This document shows positions 18,019-29,531 of a stretch of 64,000 nt of DNA, in pieces. Under the pieces are notes generated by a model. The model made no database searches. It was not told the DNA's origin and saw nothing but the letters and a program-made list of their open reading frames with translations. The position numbers and the translations under genes are program-made. The DNA lies in assembly GCF_023898865.1 (NCBI RefSeq), contig NZ_JAGSOV010000044.1:18303-82302 (forward strand), given 5' to 3'. The DNA comes from Pseudonocardia humida (GTDB lineage: Bacteria > Actinomycetota > Actinomycetes > Mycobacteriales > Pseudonocardiaceae). Each line of letters opens with the position of its first letter. Positions within the stretch are counted from its first letter, which is position 1.

Positions 18019-19074
18019 TCAGATCAGCACCTTCTGCTCGGCGTAGTGGCAGGCGACGGGGTGCCCCTGGCCGCGGCCGACCAGCTCCGGGATGTCGTCG
18101 ACGCAGCGGCGGCGCTCGTCCTCGGTCAGCTCGGCGGCGAACTTCGGGCAGCGCGTGCGGAACCGGCAGCCGCTAGGCGGGTCGGCCGGGCTGGGCAGGT
18201 CGCCGACCACCGTGATCCGCTCCCTGGCCCGCTCCTTGCGCGGGTCGGGCAGCGGGATCGCCGAGATCAGGGCCTGGGTGTAGGGGTGCCCCGGCCGCTC
18301 GAACAGGTCGGCCGCCGGGCCGGTCTCCACGATGCGGCCCAGGTACATCACCGCGATGCGGTCGGCCGTGTGCCGCACCACCGACAGGTCGTGCGACACG
18401 AACAGGTACGACAGGCCCAGCTCGGCCTGCAGCTCGTCGAGCAGGTTGAGCACGCCGGCCTGGATCGAGACGTCCAGCGCGGACACCGGCTCGTCGAGCA
18501 CCAGCACCTTGGGCCGCAGGGCCAGCGCCCTGGCCACCCCGATGCGCTGGCGCTGCCCGCCGGAGAACTCGTGCGGGAAGCGGTTGCCGTGCTCGGGCTT
18601 GAGCCCGACCGTGCGCAGCAGGTCGCGCACCAGCTCGCGGCCGCCCTTGTCGTACATGTCGTGGATGCGCAGCGGCTCGGCCACGATCTCGTTGACCGGC
18701 ATCCGGGGGTCGAGCGAGGCGTACGGGTCCTGGAAGACGATCTGCAGGTCGCGGCGCAGCGTCCGCAGCTGCTTCGGGGACAGCGCCGTGACGTCCTTGC
18801 CGCCGTAGAACACCTCGCCCGAGGTCGCCTTGATCAGGTTCAGCACCAGCCGGGCCGTCGTCGACTTGCCGCAGCCGGACTCGCCGACCAGCCCGAGCGT
18901 CTCGCCCTCCAGCAGCTCGAACGACACGTCGCACACCGCGTGGATGACGCCGACCTGGCGGCGGATCAGCCCGGTCGAGCGCACCGGGAAGTGCTTGACC
19001 AGGTTGCGGGCGCTCAGGATGGGCTCGGCGCCGCTCGCGCCGCCGCCGCCCTTGCTCACCGCCGGCGCGCTCAT
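18019..19074 (-). CDS. dppF: Oligopeptide ABC transporter ATP-binding protein DppF/OppF
   Basis: A 351-residue ABC ATPase with Walker A GESGCGKST, Q-loop VFQDPYASLDPR, signature FSGGQRQR, Walker B VLVLDEPVSALD, switch SHD, and the C-terminal oligopeptide/dipeptide domain with CRFRTRCP. The cysteines fit the Fe-S-binding C-terminal motif reported in such ATPases. It is the last gene of the dppA-B-C-D-F operon. The ATG overlaps the stop of a 25-codon mini-ORF that separates it from dppD. Confidence -1.
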   Translation of the reverse strand: MSAPAVSKGGGGASGAEPILSARNLVKHFPVRSTGLIRRQVGVIHAVCDVSFELLEGETLGLVGESGCGKSTTARLVLNLIKATSGEVFYGGKDVTALSPKQLRTLRRDLQIVFQDPYASLDPRMPVNEIVAEPLRIHDMYDKGGRELVRDLLRTVGLKPEHGNRFPHEFSGGQRQRIGVARALALRPKVLVLDEPVSALDVSIQAGVLNLLDELQAELGLSYLFVSHDLSVVRHTADRIAVMYLGRIVETGPAADLFERPGHPYTQALISAIPLPDPRKERARERITVVGDLPSPADPPSGCRFRTRCPKFAAELTEDERRRCVDDIPELVGRGQGHPVACHYAEQKVLI

Positions 19075-19148
19075 CGCACGGCCTCGCAGCGCTCGGCCGG
19101 CGCTTCGCGAAGGCGCTGTGCTGATGATTCGCTCGCAGGCTCGCTCAT
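19071..19148 (-). CDS. 25-residue coupling mini-ORF inside a 78-bp repeat (copy B)
   Basis: ATG 19148 overlaps the dppD TGA (ATGA). Its own TGA (19071) overlaps the ATG of dppF (ATGA). The peptide begins MSEPASES and contains LREAPAERCE, homologous to and the same length as the mini-ORF at 9829-9906. The DNA copies differ mainly by scattered substitutions. This looks like a repeat able to sit between genes without breaking coupling. Confidence -1.
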   Translation of the reverse strand: MSEPASESSAQRLREAPAERCEAVR

Positions 19149-20266
19149 GCGAGCTCCTCGCTCTCTTCGACGAAGTGCGCCAGCGCCTCGGTGTCGGCGA
19201 CCCCGGTGGTGAACACGTCGCCGGGCGACTTGCCGACCAGCTCGTCGGAGCGGTGGCACGCGGCCAGGTGCCCGGCGTCGGTGGTGGGCTCCAGCTCGGG
19301 CTCGCGCTCGTCGCACAGCGGGATGGCCAGCGGGCAGCGCGGGGTGAACGGGCAGCCCGGCGGCATGTTGACCACCGACGGCGGCGAGCCCGGGATCGGC
19401 GTCAGCCGCTCGCTGGGCCGGTCGAGCCGGGGCAGGCTGCCCAGCAGCCCGAAGGTGTAGGGCATCCGCGCGGTGTAGAAGACGTCCTCGGCGGTGCCGA
19501 TCTCGACCGGCTTGCCGGCGTACATGACCAGGACGCGGTCGGCCTGGCCGGCGATCACCCCGAGGTCGTGGGTGATCAGCACCATGGCCGCGCCCGTCTC
19601 GGCCTGGGCCGCCTGCAGCGACTGCATGATCTGCGCCTGCACCGTGACGTCCAGCGCGGTGGTCGGCTCGTCGGCGATGATCACGTCGGGGTCGTTGGCC
19701 ATCGCGATCGCGATGACGACCCGCTGGCGCATGCCGCCCGAGAGCTCGTGCGGGTAGGCCGAGAGCCGCTGCCCCGGGTTCGGGATGCGCACGAGTTCGA
19801 GCAGGTCGGCCGCGCGGTCGAGCGCGGCGGCCTTGGACACGCCGTGGTGCGCGCGGACCGCCTCGGCGATCTGGTACCCGACCGAGTAGACCGGGTTCAG
19901 CGAGGTCATCGGGTCCTGGAAGATCATCGAGATGTCGCGGCCGCGGACCTTGTTCAGCTCCGCCTCGCTCATCCCGATCAGCTCGCGGCCGCGGAAGCGC
20001 ACCGAGCCCGACACCTTCGCCGTGCGGGGCAGCAGCCCCATCACCGCCAGCGAGGTGACCGACTTGCCCGAGCCCGACTCGCCGACGATGCCGAGCACCT
20101 CGCCGCCGCGCAGCGAGTAGTCGACCCCGCGGACGGCCTGCACCATGCCGTCCTCGCTCGGGAAGCCGACGGTGAGGCCGGAGACCTCCAGCACCGGGTC
20201 CGACGGGCGGACGGGCTCGGCGGCCCCCTCGGGCCTGCCGCCCGCCAGCACGTCCTCGGCGGTCAC
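19145..20266 (-). CDS. dppD: Oligopeptide ABC transporter ATP-binding protein DppD/OppD
   Basis: A 373-residue ABC ATPase from GTG 20266. It has Walker A GESGSGKS, Q-loop IFQDPMTSLNP, signature LSGGMRQR, Walker B VIIADEPTTALD, THDLGVIAGQ and a C-terminal oligopeptide domain with CPFTPRCPLAIPLC. It pairs with DppF to power peptide import. The start overlaps the dppC stop by 4 nt (GTGA). Its 3' end runs into the mini-ORF repeat. Confidence -1.
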   Translation of the reverse strand: MTAEDVLAGGRPEGAAEPVRPSDPVLEVSGLTVGFPSEDGMVQAVRGVDYSLRGGEVLGIVGESGSGKSVTSLAVMGLLPRTAKVSGSVRFRGRELIGMSEAELNKVRGRDISMIFQDPMTSLNPVYSVGYQIAEAVRAHHGVSKAAALDRAADLLELVRIPNPGQRLSAYPHELSGGMRQRVVIAIAMANDPDVIIADEPTTALDVTVQAQIMQSLQAAQAETGAAMVLITHDLGVIAGQADRVLVMYAGKPVEIGTAEDVFYTARMPYTFGLLGSLPRLDRPSERLTPIPGSPPSVVNMPPGCPFTPRCPLAIPLCDEREPELEPTTDAGHLAACHRSDELVGKSPGDVFTTGVADTEALAHFVEESEELA

Positions 20267-21216
20267 CGGCGGACCTTGGTCTGCTGCGGGTCGAGCGCGT
20301 CGCGCAGCCCGTCGCCGATGAAGTTGATGCACAGCGCGATCAGGATGATGAACAACCCCGGGAAGTAGAACAGCCACGGACGCGTGGACAGCGCCGTCTG
20401 CGCCTCGCTGACCAGCAGGCCCAGCGAGGTGTCCGGCGCGGTGACCCCGAAGCCCAGGTAGGACAGCGCGGTCTCGAGCAGGATCGCGACGGCGATCAGG
20501 ATGGTGGCGTTGACGATGATGGCGCCCAGCGCGTTGGGCACCAGGTGGCGCAGGATGATCCGGACGTCGCTGGACCCGAGCGCCCTGGCCGCCTCGATGA
20601 ACTCCTTCTCCCGCAGCGAGAGCACGACGCCGCGGGCGACGCGGGAGACGTAGGCCCAGTACAGCCCGGCGATCACCAGCGCGATCAGCCACCAGGTGCC
20701 GCCGAAGTTGTGCCCGAGCATGGCGGCCACCGCGATCAGCGGCAGGGTCAGGATCAGGTCGGAGACACGCATCATCAGCGTGTCGACCAGCCCGCCGAAG
20801 TACCCGGCGACCGCTCCCCAGATGGTGCCGACGACGGTGGCGAACAGCGCCACCAGCACCGCGATCTGCAGCGAGATCTGGGTGCCGCGCAGCACCTGGG
20901 CGAACTGGTCGCGGCCGGCGGAGTCGGTGCCGAAGGGGTGCTCCCAGGAGGGGGGCTCGGACTCGTCGGGGGTGTACTCGCCGAACTTGTACTTCCACAG
21001 CGCGCCGCCGACGTAGGCCAGCAGGACCAGCAGGACCAGCACGACGAGGCTGACCATCGCCAGCCGGTGCTGCAGGAAGCGGCGCAGCACCAACTGGAAC
21101 TGGCTGCGCTCCGCGACGGTGAACTCGCGCTCGGCCCGCCCGCTCGGGCCCGGCTGCGCGCCCCCGGCGGGCGCCCCCGGTGCGGGGGTGGTCGTGGTGG
21201 TGGTCGGCTCAGGCAT
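20263..21216 (-). CDS. dppC: Oligopeptide ABC transporter permease DppC
   Basis: A 317-residue inner-membrane permease with a Thr/Pro-rich cytoplasmic N terminus, an OppC-type N-terminal segment (LRRFLQHRLAMVSLVVLVLLV), about six membrane helices and the EAA loop EFIEAARALGSSDVRIILRH. It forms the channel with DppB. It overlaps dppB by 8 nt and dppD by 4 nt. Confidence -1.
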   Translation of the reverse strand: MPEPTTTTTTPAPGAPAGGAQPGPSGRAEREFTVAERSQFQLVLRRFLQHRLAMVSLVVLVLLVLLAYVGGALWKYKFGEYTPDESEPPSWEHPFGTDSAGRDQFAQVLRGTQISLQIAVLVALFATVVGTIWGAVAGYFGGLVDTLMMRVSDLILTLPLIAVAAMLGHNFGGTWWLIALVIAGLYWAYVSRVARGVVLSLREKEFIEAARALGSSDVRIILRHLVPNALGAIIVNATILIAVAILLETALSYLGFGVTAPDTSLGLLVSEAQTALSTRPWLFYFPGLFIILIALCINFIGDGLRDALDPQQTKVRR

Positions 21217-22189
21217 ATCGGATCCTCGGGTCGAGGACTGCGTAGAGCAGGTCGGCGATCAGGTTGAACAGGATCACCACGGTGGCGGTGACGAGCAACC
21301 AGGCCATCGTCGCGTAGACGTCGTCGGTGGCGATCGCGTTGAGCAGGAAGTCGCCCATCCCGCGCCACTGGAACACCCGCTCGGTGACCACGGCACCGCT
21401 GATGATGGAGGCGAGGTCGAGCGCGGTGACCGTGGTCAGCGGGATCAGCGCGTTGCGCAGCCCGTGCCGGACGGTCACCGTGCGCTGGGGCAGGCCCTTG
21501 GCCCGGGCCAGCCGGATGTAGTCGGAGTTCATCACCTCGAGCATCGAGGCGCGCTGGTAGCGGCTCCAGGCCGCGTAGGAGATCAGCGCCAGGGAGATGG
21601 TGGGCAGCACCATGTGCCCGGCGATGTCGGCCAGCCGTTCCCCGAACGAGCCCTGGAAGTTCGGGGTGGCCTCGCCGATCGTGTAGATGACCGAGTCGCC
21701 CACCGCCAGGTTGAACTCGATGCCTGCCTGCTTGAGCAGGATCGCCAGCCAGAACGCCGGCATCGACAGGAACAGGAAGCCGAAGAAGGTCGCGCCGTAG
21801 TCGACCAGCGAGTACTGCTTGACCGCGCTCACCACGCCGACCACGACGGCCAGCACGAGCGCGACGATCATCGCCAGCGCGATCAGCCGCAGCGTGACCA
21901 GGAAGCGGTCGCCGATCTCGTCGCCGATGACCCGGGCCGGGTTCACCGACGGGCCGAAGTCGCCCTGGAAGATCCCGGTCAGCCACTGCCAGTAGCGCGA
22001 CAGCAGCGGGTCGTCCAGCCGCAGCCGCTCGGTCTCGTTCGCGATCGTCTGCGGGGGTGGTGGGGGGTTGCGCGCGAGGAGCGGGTCGAGCGGGTCGCCT
22101 GCCGCGGAGGCCAGCACGAACACCACGAAGGATGAGATGAGCAGCACCGGGATCGATATCGCGATCCGGCGGAGGGTGAAGGCGAGCAT
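21209..22189 (-). CDS. dppB: Oligopeptide ABC transporter permease DppB
   Basis: A 326-residue permease from ATG 22189, with the first helix FTLRRIAISIPVLLISSFVV, about six membrane segments and the EAA loop YIRLARAKGLPQRTVTVRHG. One oddity: residues around 40-46 read RNPPPPPQTIA, where relatives usually have a more varied loop. The codons come from a G-rich run (22053-22068), so a local base-calling error is possible. A poly-G tract also lies directly upstream. The gene itself is clearly intact. Confidence -1.
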   Translation of the reverse strand: MLAFTLRRIAISIPVLLISSFVVFVLASAAGDPLDPLLARNPPPPPQTIANETERLRLDDPLLSRYWQWLTGIFQGDFGPSVNPARVIGDEIGDRFLVTLRLIALAMIVALVLAVVVGVVSAVKQYSLVDYGATFFGFLFLSMPAFWLAILLKQAGIEFNLAVGDSVIYTIGEATPNFQGSFGERLADIAGHMVLPTISLALISYAAWSRYQRASMLEVMNSDYIRLARAKGLPQRTVTVRHGLRNALIPLTTVTALDLASIISGAVVTERVFQWRGMGDFLLNAIATDDVYATMAWLLVTATVVILFNLIADLLYAVLDPRIRYA

Positions 22190-22398
<209 letters not shown>

Positions 22399-24171
22399 TC
22401 AGCCCTGCCGCAGACCCCACTCCGCGATGTTGTACGTGGCGCTGTCGAGACTGGCGTTGTCCCGAGCGTTGCCGATGTTGTCCTTGATCGCCAGGTACGT
22501 CGGCTTCTGGTACAGCGGCAGCATCGCCGACACGTCCAGCACCATCTTGTCGGCCTCGTTCAGCTTGGCCAGCGCGTCGGCGGCGTCGGTCGACGCGGCG
22601 GCCTGGTTGAGCAGCGCGTCCAGCTCGGGGATGCGGGTCTTGGTGTAGTTGCTCGCCGAGGTGGAGACGAAGTTCTGCTGCGCGTTGCTGAACGGGAAGG
22701 GCGAGCTGATGTAGGCGAAGACGATGGCGTCGTAGTCGCCCGCGCCCAGCGAGGTGCCCAGCGAGTCGGTGGTCGTGGGCTGGAAGGTGACCCCGAGCTG
22801 CTGGGCCGCCGCGGCGAAGATCTCCGACTGGGTCTGCCGGATGGCGTTGCCGACGGTGTAGACGATGCGCATCGGCGGGACGGCCTGGCCGTCCGGGGCG
22901 ACCAGCGCGGTGCCCACACCGGTGTAGCCGGCGTCGGTCAGGATCTTCTTGGCCGCCTCGACGTCACCGGAGCCCTTGCCGGAGTCGCCGATGTTGTCCT
23001 GGTAGCCCTCCAGGCCCGGCAGCAGCATCGTGCTCTTGAGCGGCTCGACCTCGTCGTTGAACTGGCCGACGGTCTTGTCGATCATGTCCTGGACGTTGGT
23101 CGCCGTGGCGAGCGCGTCGCGCAGCGGCTCGGCGGCCAGGAAGGGGTTGTCGGCGTTGAAGTCGATGTGCTCCCAGGACAGGCCCAGCGACTGCTGCTGG
23201 GAGACGCCCGGGATGTTGGCGACCTGGGCGACCAGGTCGACCTGCGGCTGCGGCATGATCACCTGGACCTCGTCGTTCTGCAGGGCCACCGGCTCCTGCG
23301 TCGCGTCGGTGATGATCCGGTAGACCACGCGGTCGAGCTTGGGCTTGACCGCGCCGTACCACTGCGGGTTGGGCACGGCGGTCAGCGCGGTGTTCGGCTC
23401 CCAGTTCTCGACCTGGTAGGGCCCGCCCGAGTAGGTGGGGACCGTGCCGACGAAGTAGGTCTCGGCCGCCTTCAGGCCCGGCCCGGTGTTGTAGTCACCC
23501 TGCTGGGCGGCGATGTGCGCCGGGTAGAGGGGCGCGCCCGCGCTCCAGAGGTTCTTCCAGTCGGTGAAGGGCTCGGCGAAGGTGACGGTGACGGTCTTGC
23601 CGTTGTTCGACCCCACCACCGAGGCGACCTTGTCGTAGCCGGACGTGCTGGCCGGCGTGCAGTCGGGGCAGGTCTTCCCGTCCTGGTACTTCCAGGTGAA
23701 GATGAAGTCCTCGGCCGAGATCGGGGTGCCGTCGTTCCAGACCGCCTCCGGCTTGATCTCGTAGACGATCGTCTGCGGCGAGGCGCTGGTCTGCTCCGCG
23801 GAGGTGAAGACGTTCTCGTTCAGCGCGACCGACAGGTCGGGCAGGGTCGCGAACGTGAACGGCAGCCAGGTCTTGATGGCGTTCGACTGCGGCGAGACGT
23901 TCCCGTCGCTGTGGATCAGCATCCAGTTGTCGATGTTCTTCTCGAGCGCGACCGTGATCTCCCCGCCCTGCTGCAGCTGGTCGGCGGGGACCGAGTTGCA
24001 GTCGTTGGGGTTGTCGGCGCAGTCGGCCAGGACGCCGCCCTGGGAGGTCTGCTCGGCCGCGCCGCCACCACCCTCGCCACCGGCGTTGCCGCCGCCACCC
24101 CCGCACGCGGCGAGCAACAGCGTCGCGGCCGCGCTCAGCGCGACCAGGGACGCTGCCCGTGTTCTCCTCAT
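22399..24171 (-). CDS. dppA: Oligopeptide ABC transporter substrate-binding lipoprotein
   Basis: A 590-residue SBP_bac_5 family lipoprotein. The N terminus has a positive charge, a hydrophobic core and the lipobox LLLAAC followed by a glycine-rich tether. Family features include PEAVWNDGTPISAEDFIFTWK and the C-terminal ADKMVLDVSAMLPLYQKP. It captures oligopeptides outside the membrane for DppBCDF. ATG 24171, with GAGGAAAGG upstream, gives a proper signal peptide. The 230-nt upstream gap should hold the operon promoter. Confidence -1.
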   Translation of the reverse strand: MRRTRAASLVALSAAATLLLAACGGGGGNAGGEGGGGAAEQTSQGGVLADCADNPNDCNSVPADQLQQGGEITVALEKNIDNWMLIHSDGNVSPQSNAIKTWLPFTFATLPDLSVALNENVFTSAEQTSASPQTIVYEIKPEAVWNDGTPISAEDFIFTWKYQDGKTCPDCTPASTSGYDKVASVVGSNNGKTVTVTFAEPFTDWKNLWSAGAPLYPAHIAAQQGDYNTGPGLKAAETYFVGTVPTYSGGPYQVENWEPNTALTAVPNPQWYGAVKPKLDRVVYRIITDATQEPVALQNDEVQVIMPQPQVDLVAQVANIPGVSQQQSLGLSWEHIDFNADNPFLAAEPLRDALATATNVQDMIDKTVGQFNDEVEPLKSTMLLPGLEGYQDNIGDSGKGSGDVEAAKKILTDAGYTGVGTALVAPDGQAVPPMRIVYTVGNAIRQTQSEIFAAAAQQLGVTFQPTTTDSLGTSLGAGDYDAIVFAYISSPFPFSNAQQNFVSTSASNYTKTRIPELDALLNQAAASTDAADALAKLNEADKMVLDVSAMLPLYQKPTYLAIKDNIGNARDNASLDSATYNIAEWGLRQG

Positions 24172-24390
24172 CGACTCCCGACCCTTTCCTCTACTGGGTG
24201 TCCTGATCGGACGCCCGGACTCCGGCGGAGGACTCCGTCCATGTCGACGGACCGGCATCCCCCGAACCAAGGCACCGTAGAAACCGGTTGACCTCACCGT
24301 CACCGGCGACCCTTCGATCGTGACCAAAGGGTGACCGGGCGCGAAGCTTCCGGACACACTAGGGCTACCTCTCGGTAACAACGCGCTGCG

Positions 24391-24406
24391 GGTGACCTGG
24401 ATCACC
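24391..24406. promoter_or_regulatory. GGTGA/TCACC inverted repeat upstream of dppA
   Basis: GGTGA and TCACC arms with a 6-nt spacer overlap the lpqW stop codon and lie about 220 nt before dppA. It could be an operator or a weak terminator. Weak evidence. Confidence -1.
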
Positions 24407-26231
24407 CGTTCGGCGGGCGCCACTCCTGCGCTCCGGTGACCGGCCCCGTCCGCAGCGGCCCGGGCCCGACGCCGGTCGCGGCGTCCGCGGCCGACGTGCT
24501 GATCACCAGGGTGACCGGCTGGAAGAGCGGCAGCGCCGGCAGCTGCTGCCAGAGCACCCGCTCGACCTGCAGTGCCGCGTCGGCCCGCGGCGTGGGCGAG
24601 ACCAGGTCGTCCAGGGCGGGCTGCAGCGCGGCGAAGCAGAATCCGGTCGGCGGGCGCGGCGGGAACGGCACCGCGGCGCTCGGCGACGGGCAGCCGTAGT
24701 CGGAGGCCAGTTCAGTGCCCGGATCACCACCGGTCGTGCGCGGCAGGACCATCAGGTCGGGCTCGACGGTCCCCGGCGCGGTCGGGTTCGCGCTCGTCGT
24801 GGAGCTGCTCGGGGGCGCGGTGCTCGGCTCCGGGGTGGGCGCAGCGGGGGTGGCGACCCCCGACGGTCCACCCGGTGCCGTCGACGGGGTCGGCGCGGGC
24901 GGTGTGGTCGGTGGGGGGCTGGGCGGCGTGGCCGGCACGGCCTCCTGCCCGAACAGCGCGACCGCGCCCGGCGCCACGATGTCGACGTCGATGCCGGCCT
25001 GGTCGAGCTGCTCGGCCACGATGCGGGCGACCCGCAGGTCGTCCGGGCGCTCGGCGGCCGCGCCCAGCACCAGCCGCACCGGCGCGCCGGCCACCGCCCA
25101 GCGGCCGGTGGTCAGGTCGCGCGACCACCCGGCCTGGGCCAGCAGCTGGCCGGCGACCACCGGGTCGGGGCGGGCCGGGGCGCCCTGCGGCGCCGTGGCC
25201 TGGTAGCCGGGCTCGGACGGGGCCAGGCCGAACGCGTCGGCGGGCAGCGCGTCCGGCGCGGCCCGGGCCCGGACCGCCTCCCGGTCGACGAGCGCCGCGA
25301 CGCCCTGCCGGGCCCGCGGGTCGGCCAGCGGGCCCCCGTCGCCCCGCATGCCCAGCTGGACCACCACCGGCTGCGGCGCGGGCTGGGTGTGGGGTGCGGG
25401 TTGCAGGCCGCCGAGGGCCGTGCGGATGTCGGCGTCGGCCTCGGTGAGCGCGATGTCGACGTCGCCGGATGCCAGCCCGGCCACCGTCTGGGCGTCGTCG
25501 AGGCGCTGCAGGACCAGCACGTCCAGCACGCTCGGGGCGTCCCAGTACAGGTCGTTGCGGGTCAGCTCGACCAGGCCGCGGTCGCGGTCGATGGTGCCGA
25601 TGCGGAACGGGCCCCCCGACGCCGGGAGGCCACCGGTGGTGGCGCCGACCCAGGAGCCGGGTGCGTCCTTGAGCAGGTGCGCCGGCAGCAGGTCGGTGAA
25701 CAGCTCCTTCCACGCCGGGTAGGCGTGCGCGAACACGACGTCGACGGCCTTGCCCCCGGCGCGCGAACGCACGTCGGTGATCAGCCGGTAGCCGGCGTCG
25801 TCGGCGACGCCGGGCTCCTCGCGCATCCGCTCCCACAGGTAGACGAAGTCCTCGGCGGCGATCGGCGCGTTGTCCGACCAGGACGCCTCCAGGTTGAGCT
25901 CGTAGCTCACCGTGAACGGCTCGGTCGCGACCACCTCGGCGCTGGTGGCGATCGTCTGGTCGATCTGCATGGCGCCGTCGGCGTCGGGGCGGAACACCGA
26001 GGGCAGCACCAGCGTGGCCAGCGCCGTGGTCACCGGGCTCAGGTGCGCCAGCAGGTGCGGGTTGAACCCGGCCGGGATGTCGCCCACGGCCACCACGAGC
26101 TTCGTCGGGTCGGGCTGGGCGGTCGGCACCGGCTCGGACGGCTGCGGCACGGGCTCGTTGACGCAGGCCGTCAGCAGCCCCGCGAGCACCCCCGCCAGCA
26201 GCACGACCACCCCGGCCCGCCTGCGCCTCAC
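24402..26231 (-). CDS. lpqW: LpqW-type solute-binding lipoprotein
   Basis: A 609-residue lipoprotein with a Twin-Arg-like start (VRRRRAG), a hydrophobic stretch and the lipobox LLTAC. An SBP_bac_5 domain follows, with LEASWSDNAPIAAEDFVYLWER. Mycobacterial LpqW (Rv1166) is not a transporter subunit; it controls flux between PIM and lipomannan synthesis. The position directly after typA matches Rv1165-Rv1166. Around residues 440-505 there is a low-complexity Pro/Ser/Thr linker that splits the C-terminal lobe. GTG 26231, preceded by GGGGGACAG, is preferred over a longer frame. Confidence -1.
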   Translation of the reverse strand: MRRRRAGVVVLLAGVLAGLLTACVNEPVPQPSEPVPTAQPDPTKLVVAVGDIPAGFNPHLLAHLSPVTTALATLVLPSVFRPDADGAMQIDQTIATSAEVVATEPFTVSYELNLEASWSDNAPIAAEDFVYLWERMREEPGVADDAGYRLITDVRSRAGGKAVDVVFAHAYPAWKELFTDLLPAHLLKDAPGSWVGATTGGLPASGGPFRIGTIDRDRGLVELTRNDLYWDAPSVLDVLVLQRLDDAQTVAGLASGDVDIALTEADADIRTALGGLQPAPHTQPAPQPVVVQLGMRGDGGPLADPRARQGVAALVDREAVRARAAPDALPADAFGLAPSEPGYQATAPQGAPARPDPVVAGQLLAQAGWSRDLTTGRWAVAGAPVRLVLGAAAERPDDLRVARIVAEQLDQAGIDVDIVAPGAVALFGQEAVPATPPSPPPTTPPAPTPSTAPGGPSGVATPAAPTPEPSTAPPSSSTTSANPTAPGTVEPDLMVLPRTTGGDPGTELASDYGCPSPSAAVPFPPRPPTGFCFAALQPALDDLVSPTPRADAALQVERVLWQQLPALPLFQPVTLVISTSAADAATGVGPGPLRTGPVTGAQEWRPPNG

Positions 26232-26396
26232 CTGTCCCCCTGCCCGTCGCCGGGCGCACGCCGGCGAGCGACGGCCATCCTCGCACCGGGCGCGGCGCCC
26301 GCGCTCACCCCCCGTTCCGGCGACCTGCACTCGACTGAACCGCGCCTCCGGCGGCGCCTTCGCGGCGGGCCGGAGGGTCCTCGCAGCGCTGCCTGG

Positions 26397-26428
26397 GTCC
26401 TCGCAGCGCGCCGGCGGGCTGCGAGGAC
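26397..26428. terminator. Hairpin between typA and lpqW
   Basis: GTCCTCGCAGC (26397-26407) pairs with GCTGCGAGGAC (26418-26428). A direct copy of the left arm lies just upstream at about 26376-26389. Probably terminates typA transcription before lpqW. Confidence -1.
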
Positions 26429-26472
26429 GACCCCCCGGCTGCGAGACGCCAGAACGCCGAGCGGACCGGGCC

Positions 26473-28397
<1,925 letters not shown>

Positions 28398-28401
<4 letters not shown>

Positions 28402-29372
28402 GATTCAGGGTAGCCCGCCGCAGGGCGCGCTTGTTCCCCGAGGGGCCCTCCGGGGCGCCCGCTCGTGGCGGAGATCACCGGCGGGTGGCCGTCCGGCCCG
28501 ACGACGACGGCCCCCGCGATCTCGGCGAGCACGATGCTAGGCCGCTCGACGAGGTCGTGCCAGGTGTACACGAGCACCTTCCCGCCCGGTCGCCGGACGG
28601 CGGCCGGCCCGGCCATCCCGCGGGCCTCGATCGCCAGGTCGGCGGCCGGGAAGGTGATCCGCGGCGGGCCTCCCGCCGCGGGGTTCTCCAGCCGCCATCC
28701 CGGCGGGCCCGCCCGGTGCAGCAGCCGCGCCAGCAGCCGCACGGCCTCGGTGGCCGAGCGGTCGGCCGCGGACTCCAGCAGCAGCGCCGCGCGGGCGGCC
28801 CCCGGCGTGCCGCGCATCCGCCGGTGGGCGGCCCGCACGGCCGGGAACCGGACCCGACCGCGCAGCGCCCCGTCGAGCAGGGCAGGGCCCCGCGCGCCGA
28901 GCGCGACGGCGGCGTCGAGGACGGTCAGCGGGAGGGCCGTGACGGGCGCGCCCCGCACCAGCGCGACGTCGACCCGCCCGAGCTCCCGCACTCGCACGGC
29001 GACCCCGACCCGCGGCCGACCCCGGCGCCCCACCGCCGGGACGGTGACCGTCACGACGTCCGGGGGCTCGTCGAGCAGCCCGTGCCACCAGGCCGCGGAC
29101 GGCCCCGACAGCACGGCGGCGGGCCCGGCCCACAGCAGCGCCGCCCACCCCGCCGCCGCCGGGTCGAGGGAGCCGCGGACCAGGTAGACGCGCGGGTGCA
29201 GCGGCAGCCAGCGGCGCAACCGGAGCCGGTCGTCGATCGCGGCCGGGGCGAAGCCGACCCCCACGGCCTGCTCCCGGGTGAGGACGCCGGCCTGGCGGTC
29301 GAGCAGCGCGCGCAGAGCATCGGGGTCGGGGCGGGGATCGGCGGCGGGCGGGGCGGCGGCATCGGGGTGCAT
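28398..29372 (-). CDS. AbiEi-like / DUF559-like protein
   Basis: A 324-residue protein from ATG 29372. The N-terminal part (LLDRQAGVLTREQAVGVGFAPAAIDDRLR) resembles the AbiEi antitoxin-type winged-helix region found in many actinobacterial proteins. The C-terminal half (WRLENPAAGGPPRITFPAADLAIEARG, then VLVYTWHDLVERP) resembles a degenerate Vsr/DUF559 nuclease fold. Such proteins are common in actinobacteria and usually have no toxin partner; none is seen here. Its stop overlaps the typA start. Function unknown. Confidence -1.
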
Positions 29373-29531
29373 GCCCGCCACTGACGACGACGGCCACGGA
29401 ACGGTTCCGCGCTCGTGTGCGATCGACAACGAACGGGCCGGATCCGTTGCGATCGCGAAGGGGATCGGCGCGTTCCCGCCCATCCGCGGTGACCTGCCCC
29501 CGCCGAGCCGCACGGACGCGGACCGTGCCGC

